Of a DNA stretch of 64,000 nt, positions 9,362 to 18,734 are shown piece after piece. Every line of letters starts with the position of its first letter. Positions within the stretch are counted from its first letter, which is position 1. The translations under genes and the position numbers were made by a program. The notes beneath the pieces were generated by a model that saw only the letters and a list, made by a program, of their open reading frames with translations, searched no databases and was not told the origin of the DNA. Where the stretch lies: NCBI RefSeq assembly GCF_018494065.1, contig NZ_JABBFR010000010.1:62001-126000 (forward strand), in the 5' to 3' direction. Source of the stretch: Rosenbergiella gaditana. GTDB taxonomy: Bacteria; Pseudomonadota; Gammaproteobacteria; Enterobacterales; Enterobacteriaceae.

Positions 9362-9476
9362 GCTAATGGAAGGCTTTGAGGAACGTTGTTCAGGGATCGG
9401 GATGCGAACATCAACGTAAGGGATATACGAAAAAAGGACGAAAGGGCGGTAACCTTAGTGTTACCGCTTTTTTATT
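9362..9476 (+). ncRNA. csrC: CsrC-like regulatory RNA (CsrA-sequestering), boundaries approximate
   Basis: In E. coli csrC lies exactly between engB and yihI on this strand. Here the slot holds a run of about six GGA motifs between 9367 and 9440 (in GGAAGG, AGGAAC, GGGATC, GGGATG, GGGATA and AGGACG), the element CsrA binds. It ends in a clear terminator: stem GCGGTAAC / GTTACCGC at 9446-9467 and T6 at 9468-9473. A plausible promoter (TTGCAC, 16 bases, TACAGT) lies at about 9329-9356. The start is inferred. If right, the RNA is only about 115 nt, roughly half the E. coli length; a start further upstream is possible. Confidence 0.65.
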
Positions 9477-9540
9477 GTCCAAGTTTCTGCTAGATTCGCG
9501 CCCAGAACCTATCGAAGTAATCCTCCTTGAGACTGACAAT

Positions 9541-10044
9541 ATGAAGCAACCTTCCAGACCGACCAAAAGCAAGTCTACGGAACGTCGTAAAACACGCGCC
9601 GAACTGAATCTTGAAGGCCGAGACCGCAAACGCAAAAGTAAGCTTAAAGGCAATGTAGCCGGTAATCGTAGCCATCCTAAAGCAACTCAGCAACAAGGCA
9701 ACGCAGCGCCGAAGAAGAGTGACCCACGTATCGGGAGCAAGACGCCTGTTCCTCTGGTCGCCGAAGGTAAAGTGGCCGCTGTACCGGTGACTAACGTTCA
9801 CGCCGAACCAGAGAAAATGACCCGCCAACAAGAATTACGGATGTTGGAAAATGATCCGCGTTTAGACCAGTTACTGGACCGCTTAGAAGCAGGTGATACC
9901 CTGAGCGGCGAAGACCAAACCTGGCTCGAAGCGCGTTTGGACCGAATTGAAGAATTAATGGTGTTGCTGGGTATTGATATTGATAATGAAGAGAAAGACG
10001 ACGAAGCGGAAGAAGACATGTACCGCTTGTTGAAAGGACAGTGA
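9541..10044 (+). CDS. yihI: Der GTPase-activating protein YihI
   Basis: YihI stimulates the ribosome-assembly GTPase Der. The 167-residue product has a very basic N-terminus (RRKTRAEL, RDRKRKSK), the conserved DPRIGSKTPVPL block at about 64-75, and a helical acidic C-terminal half ending MYRLLKGQ, like E. coli YihI (169). The frame is open upstream to 9376, but that part runs through the CsrC-like RNA and its terminator and has no homologous counterpart, so I use the ATG at 9541. The ribosome site before it is weak. Confidence 0.9.
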   Translation: MKQPSRPTKSKSTERRKTRAELNLEGRDRKRKSKLKGNVAGNRSHPKATQQQGNAAPKKSDPRIGSKTPVPLVAEGKVAAVPVTNVHAEPEKMTRQQELRMLENDPRLDQLLDRLEAGDTLSGEDQTWLEARLDRIEELMVLLGIDIDNEEKDDEAEEDMYRLLKGQ

Positions 10045-10049
10045 GTAGG

Positions 10050-10077
10050 AATGACAGGGAGCTGGCTCCCTGTCATT
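10050..10077 (+). terminator. Long perfect hairpin after yihI
   Basis: A 13-bp perfect inverted repeat (AATGACAGGGAGC / GCTCCCTGTCATT) follows the yihI stop by 5 bases. No T run follows, so termination is uncertain. It separates yihI from the small frame at 10099 and hemN. Confidence 0.5.
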
Positions 10078-10098
10078 CAGCAGAAGGATTAATTGATA

Positions 10099-10305
10099 AT
10101 GCATTGGCTTGGATCAATTCCTGCCGGATTATTCGCCTGTTATCTATTCTGGATAGTCAGTAAACTTTTACGCTTGTCGCACAGAAAGTCTGTGCTGCAC
10201 CGACGTTTATTTTCTCGCAATCGGCGAGTTAAGCGCGGCGGTAAAGCCAAGGTAAGAGGTAAGCATGCTGCTGCAAGACGTCGAATGGGATCAGGCACTG
10301 ATTGA
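10099..10305 (+). CDS. Possible small membrane protein, unrecognised
   Basis: This 68-residue frame starts at ATG 10099 with an AAGGA ten bases upstream. The first 25 residues are hydrophobic enough for one membrane helix (GLFACYLFWIV). The rest is strongly basic (about 15 Arg/Lys in 40 residues), so the tail would stay in the cytoplasm. It overlaps the first 41 bases of hemN in another frame. I recognise no family. It fills an otherwise empty 200-base gap between yihI and hemN, which argues for it, but the basic tail could simply be the read-through of another frame. Confidence 0.35.
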   Translation: MHWLGSIPAGLFACYLFWIVSKLLRLSHRKSVLHRRLFSRNRRVKRGGKAKVRGKHAAARRRMGSGTD

Positions 10306-11638
10306 AAAATATAACTCTTCTAGCCCACGCTATACTTCTTATCCAACCGCTTTAGAATTTACGTCGCACTTTACTGAAGAGGATTTCCGTGTCGCGGCAT
10401 ATCGCTATCCGACGCGCCCACTTTCCCTCTATCTCCATATCCCTTTTTGCCATCAGCTTTGTTATTTTTGTGGCTGCAACAAAGTCGTCACGCGTCATCC
10501 TGAGAAAGCTGAACGGTATTTGCAGCAGTTAATCGCAGAAATTCGCCAACGTGCCACGCTATTCACGCAGCGTACGCTTACGCAGATCCATTTTGGCGGA
10601 GGCACGCCGACCTTTCTCAGTGATGCGCAATTGGCTGAGTTAATGCAAGTCGTACGTGATGCTTTCAGCGTTGAGGCATTAGCCGAGATCTCCCTTGAGC
10701 TGGACCCACGTCAATTTCCGGTCGAACGGTTGGTGGCCTTACGTCGTATTGGTTTTAATCGCCTGAGTATGGGGGTGCAAGATTTCAATCCCGTGGTTCA
10801 ACGACGAGTGAATCGCGAGCAAGATGAGGCACAGATTGTACAACTGATTTCTACAATGAAGACGCTGGGTTTCACCTCAACAAACATCGATTTAATTTAT
10901 GGGTTACCACAGCAGACGGCGGAAAGCTTTGGACATACTATTGATAGGGTGTTGGCATTACGCCCGGATAGGATGAGTGTCTTTAATTATGCGCATATGC
11001 CTGAACTCTTCGCCGCACAGCGGAAAATTAAGTCGCAGGAGCTCCCCACTGCGGCGCAAAAGCTGACGATACTGCAACAGACGATCGATCAGTTGCAGGC
11101 TGGCGGCTATCAGTTTATCGGAATGGATCACTTTGCTCTTCCAGAAGATGAACTTGCACGAGCTCAGCGTGCTGGCACATTACAGAGAAACTTTCAGGGG
11201 TATACCACTCAACGTGAGACTGATTTATTAGGCGTAGGGGTATCGGCAATTAGTATGGTGGGCGATACCTATAGTCAGAATGAGAAAACGCTGAATGACT
11301 GGTCGACACGTCTTGCAGAAAGCGGTAGCGCGTTATGCCGAGGGATAAGCCTGAGTGCCGAGGATATGCTCCGTCGTGATCTCATCAAAGCTTTAATGTG
11401 TCAATTTTCGCTTGATATTCGCCAAGTTGAATCGCGAATTCAGCAACCCTTTACGCACTATTTCGCAGAAGAATTACGCTTATTAAGCCCCATGATTGAG
11501 GATGGATTATTAACTCTCACGTCAGAACGTTTACAAGTCACGGCAAGAGGTCGGTTATTAGTGCGTCATCTCTGTTTGTGTTTCGATCACTATTCCCGTC
11601 AGCGCTTGCAACAGCAAGCCTTTTCACGTGTGATCTAA
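10265..11638 (+). CDS. hemN: Oxygen-independent coproporphyrinogen III dehydrogenase
   Basis: HemN is a radical-SAM enzyme that converts coproporphyrinogen III to protoporphyrinogen IX without oxygen in haem synthesis. The 457-residue protein has the cluster-binding motif with Cys62, Cys66 and Cys69 (FCHQLCYFC), the HFGGGTPTFL segment and a C-terminus QAFSRVI, all as in E. coli HemN (457). An AGAGGT site precedes the ATG. It ends in a hairpin shared with the convergent glnG. Confidence 0.97.
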   Translation: MLLQDVEWDQALIEKYNSSSPRYTSYPTALEFTSHFTEEDFRVAAYRYPTRPLSLYLHIPFCHQLCYFCGCNKVVTRHPEKAERYLQQLIAEIRQRATLFTQRTLTQIHFGGGTPTFLSDAQLAELMQVVRDAFSVEALAEISLELDPRQFPVERLVALRRIGFNRLSMGVQDFNPVVQRRVNREQDEAQIVQLISTMKTLGFTSTNIDLIYGLPQQTAESFGHTIDRVLALRPDRMSVFNYAHMPELFAAQRKIKSQELPTAAQKLTILQQTIDQLQAGGYQFIGMDHFALPEDELARAQRAGTLQRNFQGYTTQRETDLLGVGVSAISMVGDTYSQNEKTLNDWSTRLAESGSALCRGISLSAEDMLRRDLIKALMCQFSLDIRQVESRIQQPFTHYFAEELRLLSPMIEDGLLTLTSERLQVTARGRLLVRHLCLCFDHYSRQRLQQQAFSRVI

Positions 11639-11665
11639 GCGTGCTCAAAAGGGTTGAGCACGCTT
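11637..11665. terminator. Hairpin between convergent hemN and glnG
   Basis: A 12-bp perfect inverted repeat (AAGCGTGCTCAA / TTGAGCACGCTT) with a 5-base loop begins at the hemN stop and ends 6 bases before the glnG stop. It can serve both strands, although the T runs are short. Confidence 0.65.
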
Positions 11666-11670
11666 AAACC

Positions 11671-13086
11671 TTACTCCATCCCTAACTCTTTCAGTTTACG
11701 GGTGAGAGTATTACGTCCCCAACCCAGTAGCCGTGCGGCTTCTTGTTTGTGGCCTCGAGTGTGTTGTAGGGCCGTGGTCAACAGTACACGTTCCATCTCG
11801 GGCTGAGCCTCAGATAGTAGATCCTGATGCCCAGAACGCAGTGCGCGTTGCGCCCATTGCGCCAGTAATCCTGACCAACTTTCAGGGATCGATGGGGTAG
11901 CGGTATTTTCGTTCGGTACGGTGTTATCAAAAAGCTCTGGCGGTAAATCTTGTAATAACACTTCTTGACCCGCTGCCATCACGGTTAACCAGCGACAGGT
12001 ATTCTCTAATTGTCGGACGTTACCTGGCCAAGCCATATGGGTGAGCGCATTAATCGTGTCATTATGTAGGACTTTTGTTTCCACTCCTAGCTCGCGTGCT
12101 GCCGTTTGCAAGAAGTAGTTTGCTAAGCGAGGAATGTCCTCACGGCGTTCACGTAGCGGCGGTAAATGGATGCGAATCACATTCAGCCGATGGAACAGGT
12201 CTTCACGAAACTTACCTTCTTGAACCCGTAGCTCAAGATTTTGGTGAGTCGCCGCGATAATCCGCACATCCACTTTCACGGGCGCGTAGCCGCCGACGCG
12301 ATAGAATTGCCCATCCGCCAGAACTCTTAACAGTCGAGTCTGTACGTCTAACGGCATGTCACCAATTTCATCTAGAAATAGCGTGCCGCCGTCCGCTTGC
12401 TCAAAGCGACCTTGTCGTACTTGCCCTGCGCCGGTAAACGCGCCTTTTTCATGGCCGAATAATTCCGATTCGATCAAATCCTTGGGTATTGCGGCCATGT
12501 TCAGGGCAATAAAGGGGGCCTTTACGCGCGGACTATGGCGATGTAACGCATGGGCCACCAACTCTTTACCTGTACCCGATTCACCGTTAATCAGGACACT
12601 GATAGAAGAGCGGGAAAGCCGACCAATAATACGGAAGACATCCTGCATAGCAGGTGCCTCACCAATAATATCGGTTGTCGGGCCATCTTTTTGTTGATGG
12701 CGCGGTTGTTGTTGTTCTTGGTAATGGCTGATCGCCCGTTCCGTTAGGGCCACCGCCTCATCAATATCAAAAGGTTTAGGTAGGTAATCAAAGGCACCTT
12801 GTTGATAAGCGCTGACTGCCGCATCGAGATCGGAATGGGCGGTCATAATAATGACTGGCAGCATGGGATGGCGTTTTTTGATTTGTTTTAATAGCCCTAA
12901 TCCATCCATACCCGGCATACGAATATCGGATAATAAGACATCCGGTGTTTTGGTTGCTAAAGCATCCAATACGTCGTGACTGCTTTCAAAGGCTGTACAC
13001 GCCAATCCGGCTCCAGTCAGTGCGCGTTCAAGCACCCAGCGGATGGAACTATCGTCATCGACGATCCAAACTATCCCTTGTTGCAT
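11671..13086 (-). CDS. glnG: Nitrogen regulator NtrC (NR-I)
   Basis: NtrC is the response regulator that activates sigma-54 promoters of nitrogen-limitation genes. The 471-residue protein has a receiver domain with phospho-acceptor Asp54 (LSDIRMPG), an AAA+ domain with Walker A GESGTGKE and the sigma-54-contact loop GAFTGA, and a C-terminal Fis-type helix-turn-helix (EAARLLGWGRNTLTRKL). The frame extends upstream of 13086, but the family start MQQGIVWIVDDD with a GAGGTTT site is clear and lies 7 bases after the glnL stop. It is the last gene of glnALG. Confidence 0.97.
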   Translation of the reverse strand: MQQGIVWIVDDDSSIRWVLERALTGAGLACTAFESSHDVLDALATKTPDVLLSDIRMPGMDGLGLLKQIKKRHPMLPVIIMTAHSDLDAAVSAYQQGAFDYLPKPFDIDEAVALTERAISHYQEQQQPRHQQKDGPTTDIIGEAPAMQDVFRIIGRLSRSSISVLINGESGTGKELVAHALHRHSPRVKAPFIALNMAAIPKDLIESELFGHEKGAFTGAGQVRQGRFEQADGGTLFLDEIGDMPLDVQTRLLRVLADGQFYRVGGYAPVKVDVRIIAATHQNLELRVQEGKFREDLFHRLNVIRIHLPPLRERREDIPRLANYFLQTAARELGVETKVLHNDTINALTHMAWPGNVRQLENTCRWLTVMAAGQEVLLQDLPPELFDNTVPNENTATPSIPESWSGLLAQWAQRALRSGHQDLLSEAQPEMERVLLTTALQHTRGHKQEAARLLGWGRNTLTRKLKELGME

Positions 13087-13093
13087 AGAAACC

Positions 13094-14143
13094 TCACTGG
13101 CGAATAGGGAGAAAAATTGAAAATTCAGTATGGCCTGGCCAACTTTTGAACTCGATCTTACCGGCGTGTTGGTCAATCAAGCTGCGTGCGATCGAGAGCC
13201 CTAACCCGGTGCCATTTTCACGCCCACTGACCATTGGGTAAAATAGGGTGTCGTGCAGATGAGTGGGTATCCCCGGCCCATCATCTTCAATATCGATTTG
13301 CGCGACTAAGCGGTAGCGGGTGCCATGGAGCGTGAGCTGAAAGGCGGTACGGGTACGCAGGGTAATGGTGCCTCCCTCGCGACCTAATGCTTGTAACGCA
13401 TTACTCACCATATTCAGTAAAACTTGTTCGATTTGGTCGGGGTCATGCTGTAGCTCAGGAAGACTCGGATCGTAGTCACGCACTAAGGTGACATTTTCGG
13501 GTAATTCCATCGACACGAGCTTAACCACGCGTTCAGCAACTTGGTGGATATTTTGCATGACATGCATGCCTGGTTGCTGAGGGCCTAATAAGCGGTCAAC
13601 GAGATTACGCAGACGGTCAGCCTGTTCGATAATCACGTTGGTATATTCTTTTAACGCTGGGTCAGGAAGGGCTTTAGAAAGCAGTTGTGCCGCACCACGT
13701 AAGCCACCCAATGGATTTTTAATTTCGTGGGCTAGACCGCGAACCAGATCACGCGCAGCGATTTGTTGTGCATGCTGCAGCTGCTCTTGACTTAATCGAC
13801 GCTGATTATCCATTGGCGCCATCTCAAGTAGGATCTGTTGGTCGGGTAAAGGCTGTGCCGTCAGTGCCAGTGTATGAGCTCGACCATCTACCACCAGAGT
13901 GACTTCGCTATCAGTGAAGCCTTGTCCAACGCTGAGGCTTTCATGCATCACTTCAACATTCAGGGAGAAATACCCCGTGAGTTCTGGAAGGGGGGTACCA
14001 AAAAGTTTACGTGAACTCTGAGCGAGTAATTGCTGCGCCGCCGGATTGGCATAATGAATCACTAATTCATGGTCGACGACGAGCACACAATTGATCAATG
14101 AATTAAGGATCTGCACGGCATCTGAGGCGGTATTGCTAAGCAT
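13094..14143 (-). CDS. glnL: Nitrogen sensor kinase/phosphatase NtrB (NR-II)
   Basis: NtrB phosphorylates or dephosphorylates NtrC under control of the PII protein. The 349-residue protein has an N-terminal PAS-like domain, the H-box with His139 ([12 protein letters not shown]), and the ATP-binding N, G1 and G2 boxes ([27 protein letters not shown]). It lacks membrane segments, as expected for this cytoplasmic kinase. It lies between glnA and glnG and is separated from glnA by a terminator-like hairpin, so low-level glnLG expression probably reads through it or uses a local promoter. Confidence 0.97.
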   Translation of the reverse strand: MLSNTASDAVQILNSLINCVLVVDHELVIHYANPAAQQLLAQSSRKLFGTPLPELTGYFSLNVEVMHESLSVGQGFTDSEVTLVVDGRAHTLALTAQPLPDQQILLEMAPMDNQRRLSQEQLQHAQQIAARDLVRGLAHEIKNPLGGLRGAAQLLSKALPDPALKEYTNVIIEQADRLRNLVDRLLGPQQPGMHVMQNIHQVAERVVKLVSMELPENVTLVRDYDPSLPELQHDPDQIEQVLLNMVSNALQALGREGGTITLRTRTAFQLTLHGTRYRLVAQIDIEDDGPGIPTHLHDTLFYPMVSGRENGTGLGLSIARSLIDQHAGKIEFKSWPGHTEFSIFLPIRQ

Positions 14144-14187
14144 TACATCTCTCCAGAATGGGGTGACCCGCAGGTAAGGCTACTGAG

Positions 14188-14212
14188 AAAAAAGCCCATC
14201 CGAAGATGGGCT
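14188..14212 (-). terminator. Terminator/attenuator between glnA and glnL
   Basis: On the minus strand the stem AGCCCATC / GATGGGCT with a TTCG loop is followed by six T. It lies 32 bases after the glnA stop and would make the abundant glnA message end here while letting some transcription reach glnLG. Confidence 0.85.
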
Positions 14213-14244
14213 AAGACTTCACGGCAACACACTACAAACGAAAA

Positions 14245-15654
14245 TTAGACGCTGTAGTAAAGTTCAAATTCAACCGGGTGTGGAGTCATACGAACGCGAT
14301 CGTTATCAGCTTTACGTAATTCGATGTAAGCATCGATAGCTTCGTCGGTAAATACGCCGCCACGGGTCAGGAACTCGCGGTCTTCGTTCAGGGCATTCAG
14401 CGCTTCTTCGAGTGAACCTGCTACTTTTGGAATCTCTGCATCTTCTTCCGGAGGCAGATCATAGAGGTTTTTGTCCATTGCATCGCCAGGGTGGATTTTA
14501 TTGATCACACCGTCTAGGCCAGCCATCAGCAGCGCAGCAAAGGCTAAGTATGGGTTGGCCGCTGGATCAGGGAAACGCGCTTCGATACGACGTGCTTTCG
14601 GGCTAGCAACCACTGGAATACGGATTGAGGCAGAACGGTTACGGGCAGAGTAAGCCAGCATTACCGGTGCTTCGTAACCTGGGACCAAACGCTTATAAGA
14701 GTTGGTGGTTGGGTTGGTTAAAGCGTTAAGCGCTTTCGCATGCTTGATGATACCGCCGATATAATATAATGCGATGTCAGACAGGCCGCCGTATTTATCG
14801 CCAGCAAACAGGTTGTTACCATCTTTAGATAAAGACATGTGGCAGTGCATACCTGAACCGTTATCACCAAACATTGGTTTTGGCATAAAGGTCGCAGTTT
14901 TACCGTAAACGTGTGCAACGTTGTGCACCACATACTTATAAATTTGGATTTCGTCTGCTTTCTTCACCATGGTGTTAAAGCGTGTTGCCACTTCGTTTTG
15001 ACCTGCGGTCGCCACTTCATGGTGGTGTGCTTCAACGACTAAGCCCATTTGTTCCATGGTTAGACACATGGCTGAACGGATATCTTGTGCAGAATCGACC
15101 GGTGGAACGGGGAAGTAGCCGCCTTTTAGACCTGGACGGTGGCCTTTGTTGCCGCCTTCGTACACTTTACCGGTGTTCCATGCCGCTTCAATGTCGTCAA
15201 TGGCGACATGTGAGCCAGAGGTGGAGGAACCGAAACGAATGTCGTCAAATAAGAAGAATTCTGGTTCTGGTCCAAACAGGACGGTATCAGCGATACCTGA
15301 GGTGCGTAAGAAGTCTTCCGCACGTTTAGCAATAGAACGCGGGTCACGATCGTAGCCTTGCAGGGTGCCTGGCTCAAGAATATCACAACGGATAATTAGC
15401 GTTGGATCTTCGAAAAACGGGTCGAGCACTGCGGTAGTCAAATCGGGCATCAGCACCATGTCTGATTCATTAATCCCTTTCCAACCACCGATGGATGAGC
15501 CATCGAACATTTTACCTTCTTCAAAGAAGTCTTCATTCACCTGGTGTGCAGGGATGGTAACGTGTTGTTCTTTACCTTTACTGTCTGTAAAGCGCAGATC
15601 AACAAACTTGACTTCATGTTCGTTCATCAACGAGAGAACGTGTTCAACGGACAT
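14245..15654 (-). CDS. glnA: Glutamine synthetase, type I
   Basis: GlnA makes glutamine from glutamate, ammonia and ATP and is the main ammonia-assimilating enzyme. The 469-residue protein has the signatures [23 protein letters not shown] and NRSASIRIP, and the adenylylation tyrosine in NLYDLPPEE, so activity should be tuned by GlnE. An upstream in-frame Met adds 16 residues, but the family start [15 protein letters not shown] with AGGAGAG before it is clear. Transcription from the sigma-54 promoter and two NtrC sites upstream is visible in the sequence. Confidence 0.98.
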   Translation of the reverse strand: MSVEHVLSLMNEHEVKFVDLRFTDSKGKEQHVTIPAHQVNEDFFEEGKMFDGSSIGGWKGINESDMVLMPDLTTAVLDPFFEDPTLIIRCDILEPGTLQGYDRDPRSIAKRAEDFLRTSGIADTVLFGPEPEFFLFDDIRFGSSTSGSHVAIDDIEAAWNTGKVYEGGNKGHRPGLKGGYFPVPPVDSAQDIRSAMCLTMEQMGLVVEAHHHEVATAGQNEVATRFNTMVKKADEIQIYKYVVHNVAHVYGKTATFMPKPMFGDNGSGMHCHMSLSKDGNNLFAGDKYGGLSDIALYYIGGIIKHAKALNALTNPTTNSYKRLVPGYEAPVMLAYSARNRSASIRIPVVASPKARRIEARFPDPAANPYLAFAALLMAGLDGVINKIHPGDAMDKNLYDLPPEEDAEIPKVAGSLEEALNALNEDREFLTRGGVFTDEAIDAYIELRKADNDRVRMTPHPVEFELYYSV

Positions 15655-15790
15655 ATCTACTCTCCTGAAAGCTCTATTATCGTAGGGGGATATGGGAAGC
15701 ATTATGCTTACGAGGGCTTAACCCTTTGACCCGAAATCCGGCAAGCGCCTAAAAACGTTTTTTAGCTATCGTTTTCGCTTATTATGCTTA

Positions 15791-15808
15791 AAGCGAAAAG
15801 CGTGCCAA
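15791..15808 (-). promoter_or_regulatory. Sigma-54 promoter of glnA (glnAp2 equivalent)
   Basis: Read on the minus strand, TTGGCACGCTTTTCGCTT matches the E. coli glnAp2 core TTGGCAC-N-TTTCGCTT, with the GG and GC elements at correct spacing. It lies about 137 bases upstream of the glnA start codon. Confidence 0.88.
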
Positions 15809-15881
15809 CTTTTCTAAAACACCGAAAACCCCCAGCAGAGACGAGTTGGGCCCAACTTTACCGCTGTCGTAATATGGGGCA

Positions 15882-15900
15882 TTGCACCAATAAAAAGCAA
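15882..15900 (-). promoter_or_regulatory. NtrC-binding site, promoter-proximal
   Basis: TTGCACCAA followed by AGCAA resembles the NtrC consensus TGCACY-N-GGTGCA with one good and one degenerate arm. Its centre is about 111 bases upstream of the predicted sigma-54 start, almost the spacing of the E. coli glnA enhancer. Confidence 0.7.
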
Positions 15901-15913
15901 TTGCGTCAATATC

Positions 15914-15932
15914 AATGATCTATATTGGTGCG
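15914..15932 (-). promoter_or_regulatory. NtrC-binding site, promoter-distal
   Basis: The sequence CTATATTGGTGCG repeats the right arm of the E. coli glnA enhancer site CTATATTGGTGCA. Its centre is about 32 bases, three helical turns, from the proximal site, as in E. coli. Confidence 0.7.
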
Positions 15933-16062
15933 TTATGGGTAAAGAGTAGCCATGTTGCACTGAAATTGCACAAAAAAAGTCATCAAACCGTGGTGATAAA
16001 AAAAAACTGCATAAAGTGGCTGTGAATCGTGTGATCGTGTTCAGTCTTTCGCCTAATCCGTG

Positions 16063-16068
16063 TACAAT
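16063..16068 (+). promoter_or_regulatory. Probable -10 element of the typA promoter
   Basis: TACAAT lies 33 bases before the GTG start of typA. No convincing -35 element is visible 17 bases upstream (TTCAGT is the closest), so this call rests on the -10 and its position. Confidence 0.4.
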
Positions 16069-16100
16069 AGCGCGCTATTTCTAATGCCTGAGGCAAAGCT

Positions 16101-17924
16101 GTGATCGAAAAATTGCGTAATATCGCCATCATCGCGCACGTTGACCATGGAAAAACCACCCTAGTCGACAAACTTTTACAACAGTCCGGTACCTTTGACG
16201 AGCGTACTGAAGCGACTGAGCGTGTGATGGACTCCAACGACCTGGAGAAAGAGCGTGGAATTACTATCCTCGCAAAAAACACCGCTATTAAGTGGAATGA
16301 TTACCGTATCAACATCGTTGATACCCCGGGACACGCCGACTTCGGTGGTGAAGTTGAACGTGTTATGTCTATGGTCGATTCAGTACTGTTAGTCGTTGAT
16401 GCGATTGATGGTCCTATGCCACAGACCCGTTTCGTAACTAAGAAAGCGTTTGCTCACGGGTTAAAGCCAATTGTTGTGATCAACAAAATTGACCGTCCGG
16501 GCGCACGTCCTGATTGGGTTGTTGACCAAGTTTTCGATCTGTTCGTCAACTTAGACGCAACGGATGAACAATTAGATTTTCCAATCATCTACGCTTCAGC
16601 AATCCAAGGGATTGCCGGCGATGATCATGCAGACATGGCTGAAGATATGACGCCACTGTATGAAGCGATCGTGAAACACGTACCAGTACCAAATGTTGAC
16701 CAAGATGGCGCGCTGCAAATGCAGATTTCGCAACTTGATTACAACAACTATTTAGGTGTTATCGGTATCGGCCGTATCAAACGCGGTAAAATCAAACCTA
16801 ACCAACAGGTTACGGTGATTGATAGCGAAGGTAAAACGCGTAACGGTAAAGTCGGTAAAGTGTTGGGCCATTTAGGTCTAGAGCGTATCGAATCTGATTT
16901 AGCTGAAGCGGGTGATATCATTGCTATCACTGGTTTAGGTGAACTGAACATCTCTGACACGATTTGTGATACTCAGAAAGTTGAAGCACTCCCTGCGCTA
17001 AGCGTTGATGAGCCAACCGTAACCATGTTCTTCTGTGTTAACACCTCTCCATTCTGTGGTAAAGAAGGTAAGTACGTGACTTCACGTCAAATTCTTGACC
17101 GCCTGAAGAAAGAGCTGGTACATAACGTTGCTTTACGCGTTGAAGAAACTGAAGATGCTGATGCTTTCCGTGTATCAGGACGTGGTGAACTTCACCTGTC
17201 TGTACTGATCGAAAACATGCGTCGTGAAGGCTTCGAGATGGCAGTATCTCGTCCTAAAGTTATCTTCCGTCAAGTTGATGGACGTAAACAAGAGCCATTC
17301 GAAAACGTTACCCTAGACATCGAAGAACAACACCAAGGTTCTGTGATGCAAGCTATGGGTGAGCGTAAAGGCGACATGAAAAATATGGATCCAGATGGTA
17401 AAGGACGCGTACGTTTAGACTACGTTATTCCTAGCCGTGGATTAATCGGTTTCCGTAACGAATTCATGACCATGACTTCAGGTACAGGTTTACTGTACTC
17501 AACCTTCAGCCACTACGACGATGTCCGTCCAGGTGAAGTCGGCCAACGTCAAAATGGTGTGTTGATTTCTAACGGTCAAGGTAAAGCCGTCGCATTTGCT
17601 CTGTACAGCCTGCAAGACCGCGGTAAGTTATTCTTAGGTCACGGTGCGGAAGTGTATGAAGGCCAAATCATTGGTATTCACTCACGTTCAAATGACCTGA
17701 CAGTTAACTGCTTAACCGGTAAGAAACTGACTAACATGCGTGCATCAGGTACTGATGAAGCGACGACACTGGTTCCAGCTATCAAAATGAGTCTTGAGCA
17801 AGCGCTTGAGTTCATCGATGATGATGAATTAGTAGAAGTGACGCCAGTCTCTGTACGTATCCGTAAGCGTCATTTAACTGAAAATGACCGTAAGCGTGCA
17901 TCGCGTGGTGGTAAAGAGTCTTAA
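16101..17924 (+). CDS. typA: Translational GTPase BipA/TypA
   Basis: BipA is a ribosome-binding GTPase of the EF-G family needed for 50S assembly at low temperature. The 607-residue protein has the P-loop AHVDHGKTT at 12-20, switch segments RGITI and [16 protein letters not shown] for guanine recognition, and the EF-G-like C-terminal domains ending [15 protein letters not shown]. The start is GTG, as in E. coli, with a TGAGGC site seven bases upstream. It is divergent from glnA and followed by its own terminator. The sulfoquinovose genes that follow typA in E. coli are absent. Confidence 0.98.
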   Translation: MIEKLRNIAIIAHVDHGKTTLVDKLLQQSGTFDERTEATERVMDSNDLEKERGITILAKNTAIKWNDYRINIVDTPGHADFGGEVERVMSMVDSVLLVVDAIDGPMPQTRFVTKKAFAHGLKPIVVINKIDRPGARPDWVVDQVFDLFVNLDATDEQLDFPIIYASAIQGIAGDDHADMAEDMTPLYEAIVKHVPVPNVDQDGALQMQISQLDYNNYLGVIGIGRIKRGKIKPNQQVTVIDSEGKTRNGKVGKVLGHLGLERIESDLAEAGDIIAITGLGELNISDTICDTQKVEALPALSVDEPTVTMFFCVNTSPFCGKEGKYVTSRQILDRLKKELVHNVALRVEETEDADAFRVSGRGELHLSVLIENMRREGFEMAVSRPKVIFRQVDGRKQEPFENVTLDIEEQHQGSVMQAMGERKGDMKNMDPDGKGRVRLDYVIPSRGLIGFRNEFMTMTSGTGLLYSTFSHYDDVRPGEVGQRQNGVLISNGQGKAVAFALYSLQDRGKLFLGHGAEVYEGQIIGIHSRSNDLTVNCLTGKKLTNMRASGTDEATTLVPAIKMSLEQALEFIDDDELVEVTPVSVRIRKRHLTENDRKRASRGGKES

Positions 17925-17951
17925 TCCTCAATTTCTGAGCATTAAGCTAAA

Positions 17952-17986
17952 CCTGGACCAGACTTTTCTGGTTCAGGTTTTTTTTT
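17952..17986 (+). terminator. Rho-independent terminator after typA
   Basis: The stem CCTGGACCAGA / TCTGGTTCAGG (11 bp with one G-U pair) is followed by nine T. It begins 27 bases after the typA stop. Confidence 0.92.
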
Positions 17987-18112
17987 GCCTTACCTATATA
18001 TAGACTGCTTATCGCTGTGCGCAAAAGTCGATCAATTTTCCAAAATCTCGATTGATAGAATGAGAAGGTCGGCCTTATAGTGTAGATAAGTAGAACTTAC
18101 GGGAGAGATATC

Positions 18113-18719
18113 ATGCTGTATATTTTCGATTTAGGAAACGTTCTCGTTAATCTCGACTTTACCCGTGCTTTAGGGGTCTGGAGTAATCTTAGTGGTACTC
18201 CGCTTGCTCATGTTCAGCAACACTTCCAATTAGGACCGCTAGTCGAGCGCCACGAAAGGGGGAGAGATAGAGGATGAACAATTTGCTGCGGCGCTGTGTG
18301 ACGAGTTAGAAGTCAACCTCAGTTACCCGCAATTTGTAAGTGGTTGGCAGGCAATTTTTACGGGTGTGAATCAAGCCGTACTCACGTTAATTCAGCAGCT
18401 GCGTGCGGATGGGCATCGAGTGGTACTTTTATCGAATACCAATCAAATTCATACCGAATTTTTGGCACAGCAGTACCCTGAGCTATTGGCAGTAGTCGAT
18501 CAAAGCTATTTTTCTCATCGTATCGGGCTACGTAAACCGGATACGGCTATTTTTCACCATGTGCTGGCTGAAGAGGGCGTTGCGCCTGAGCAGGCCTTTT
18601 TTGTTGATGATCTCTTAGAAAATATTGAGGCTGCAGCACAGCTGGGAATTAACACTCACCTTTACCAAGATGTTGAAAGTCTGGAAACGGCAATTCAAGG
18701 TACCAGTAATTTTTCGTAG
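18113..18719 (+). pseudogene. yihX: Frameshifted yihX (alpha-D-glucose-1-phosphatase, HAD family)
   Basis: Translation from ATG 18113 gives MLYIFDLGNVLVNLDF, the HAD motif I start of YihX, and runs well to HERG, then stops at TGA 18275. The rest of YihX (EQFAAALCDE, LLSNTNQIH, GLRKPDTAIF, FVDDLLENI) continues in the next frame to 18719. The break falls in a run of five G at 18258-18262. Deleting one G restores a 201-residue protein, against 199 in E. coli. All four HAD motifs are otherwise intact, so the change is recent, is a sequencing error, or is a slippage site. It lies in the usual yihX-yihY-dtd-fabY order. Confidence 0.85.
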
Positions 18720-18734
18720 GGAAACTCATTATTT

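Noticed and set aside
9376..9540. In-frame N-terminal extension of yihI by 55 residues
   Set aside because: It runs through the GGA-rich RNA and its terminator, and MKQPSRP at 9541 aligns with the start of E. coli YihI.
13087..13176. Upstream extension of glnG overlapping glnL
   Set aside because: The family start MQQGIVWIVDDD with a good ribosome site lies at 13086; the extension is glnL read in another frame.
15955..15973. TTGCAC repeated twice five bases apart, as a third NtrC site
   Set aside because: The two units are direct, not inverted, repeats, so they do not form an NtrC site.
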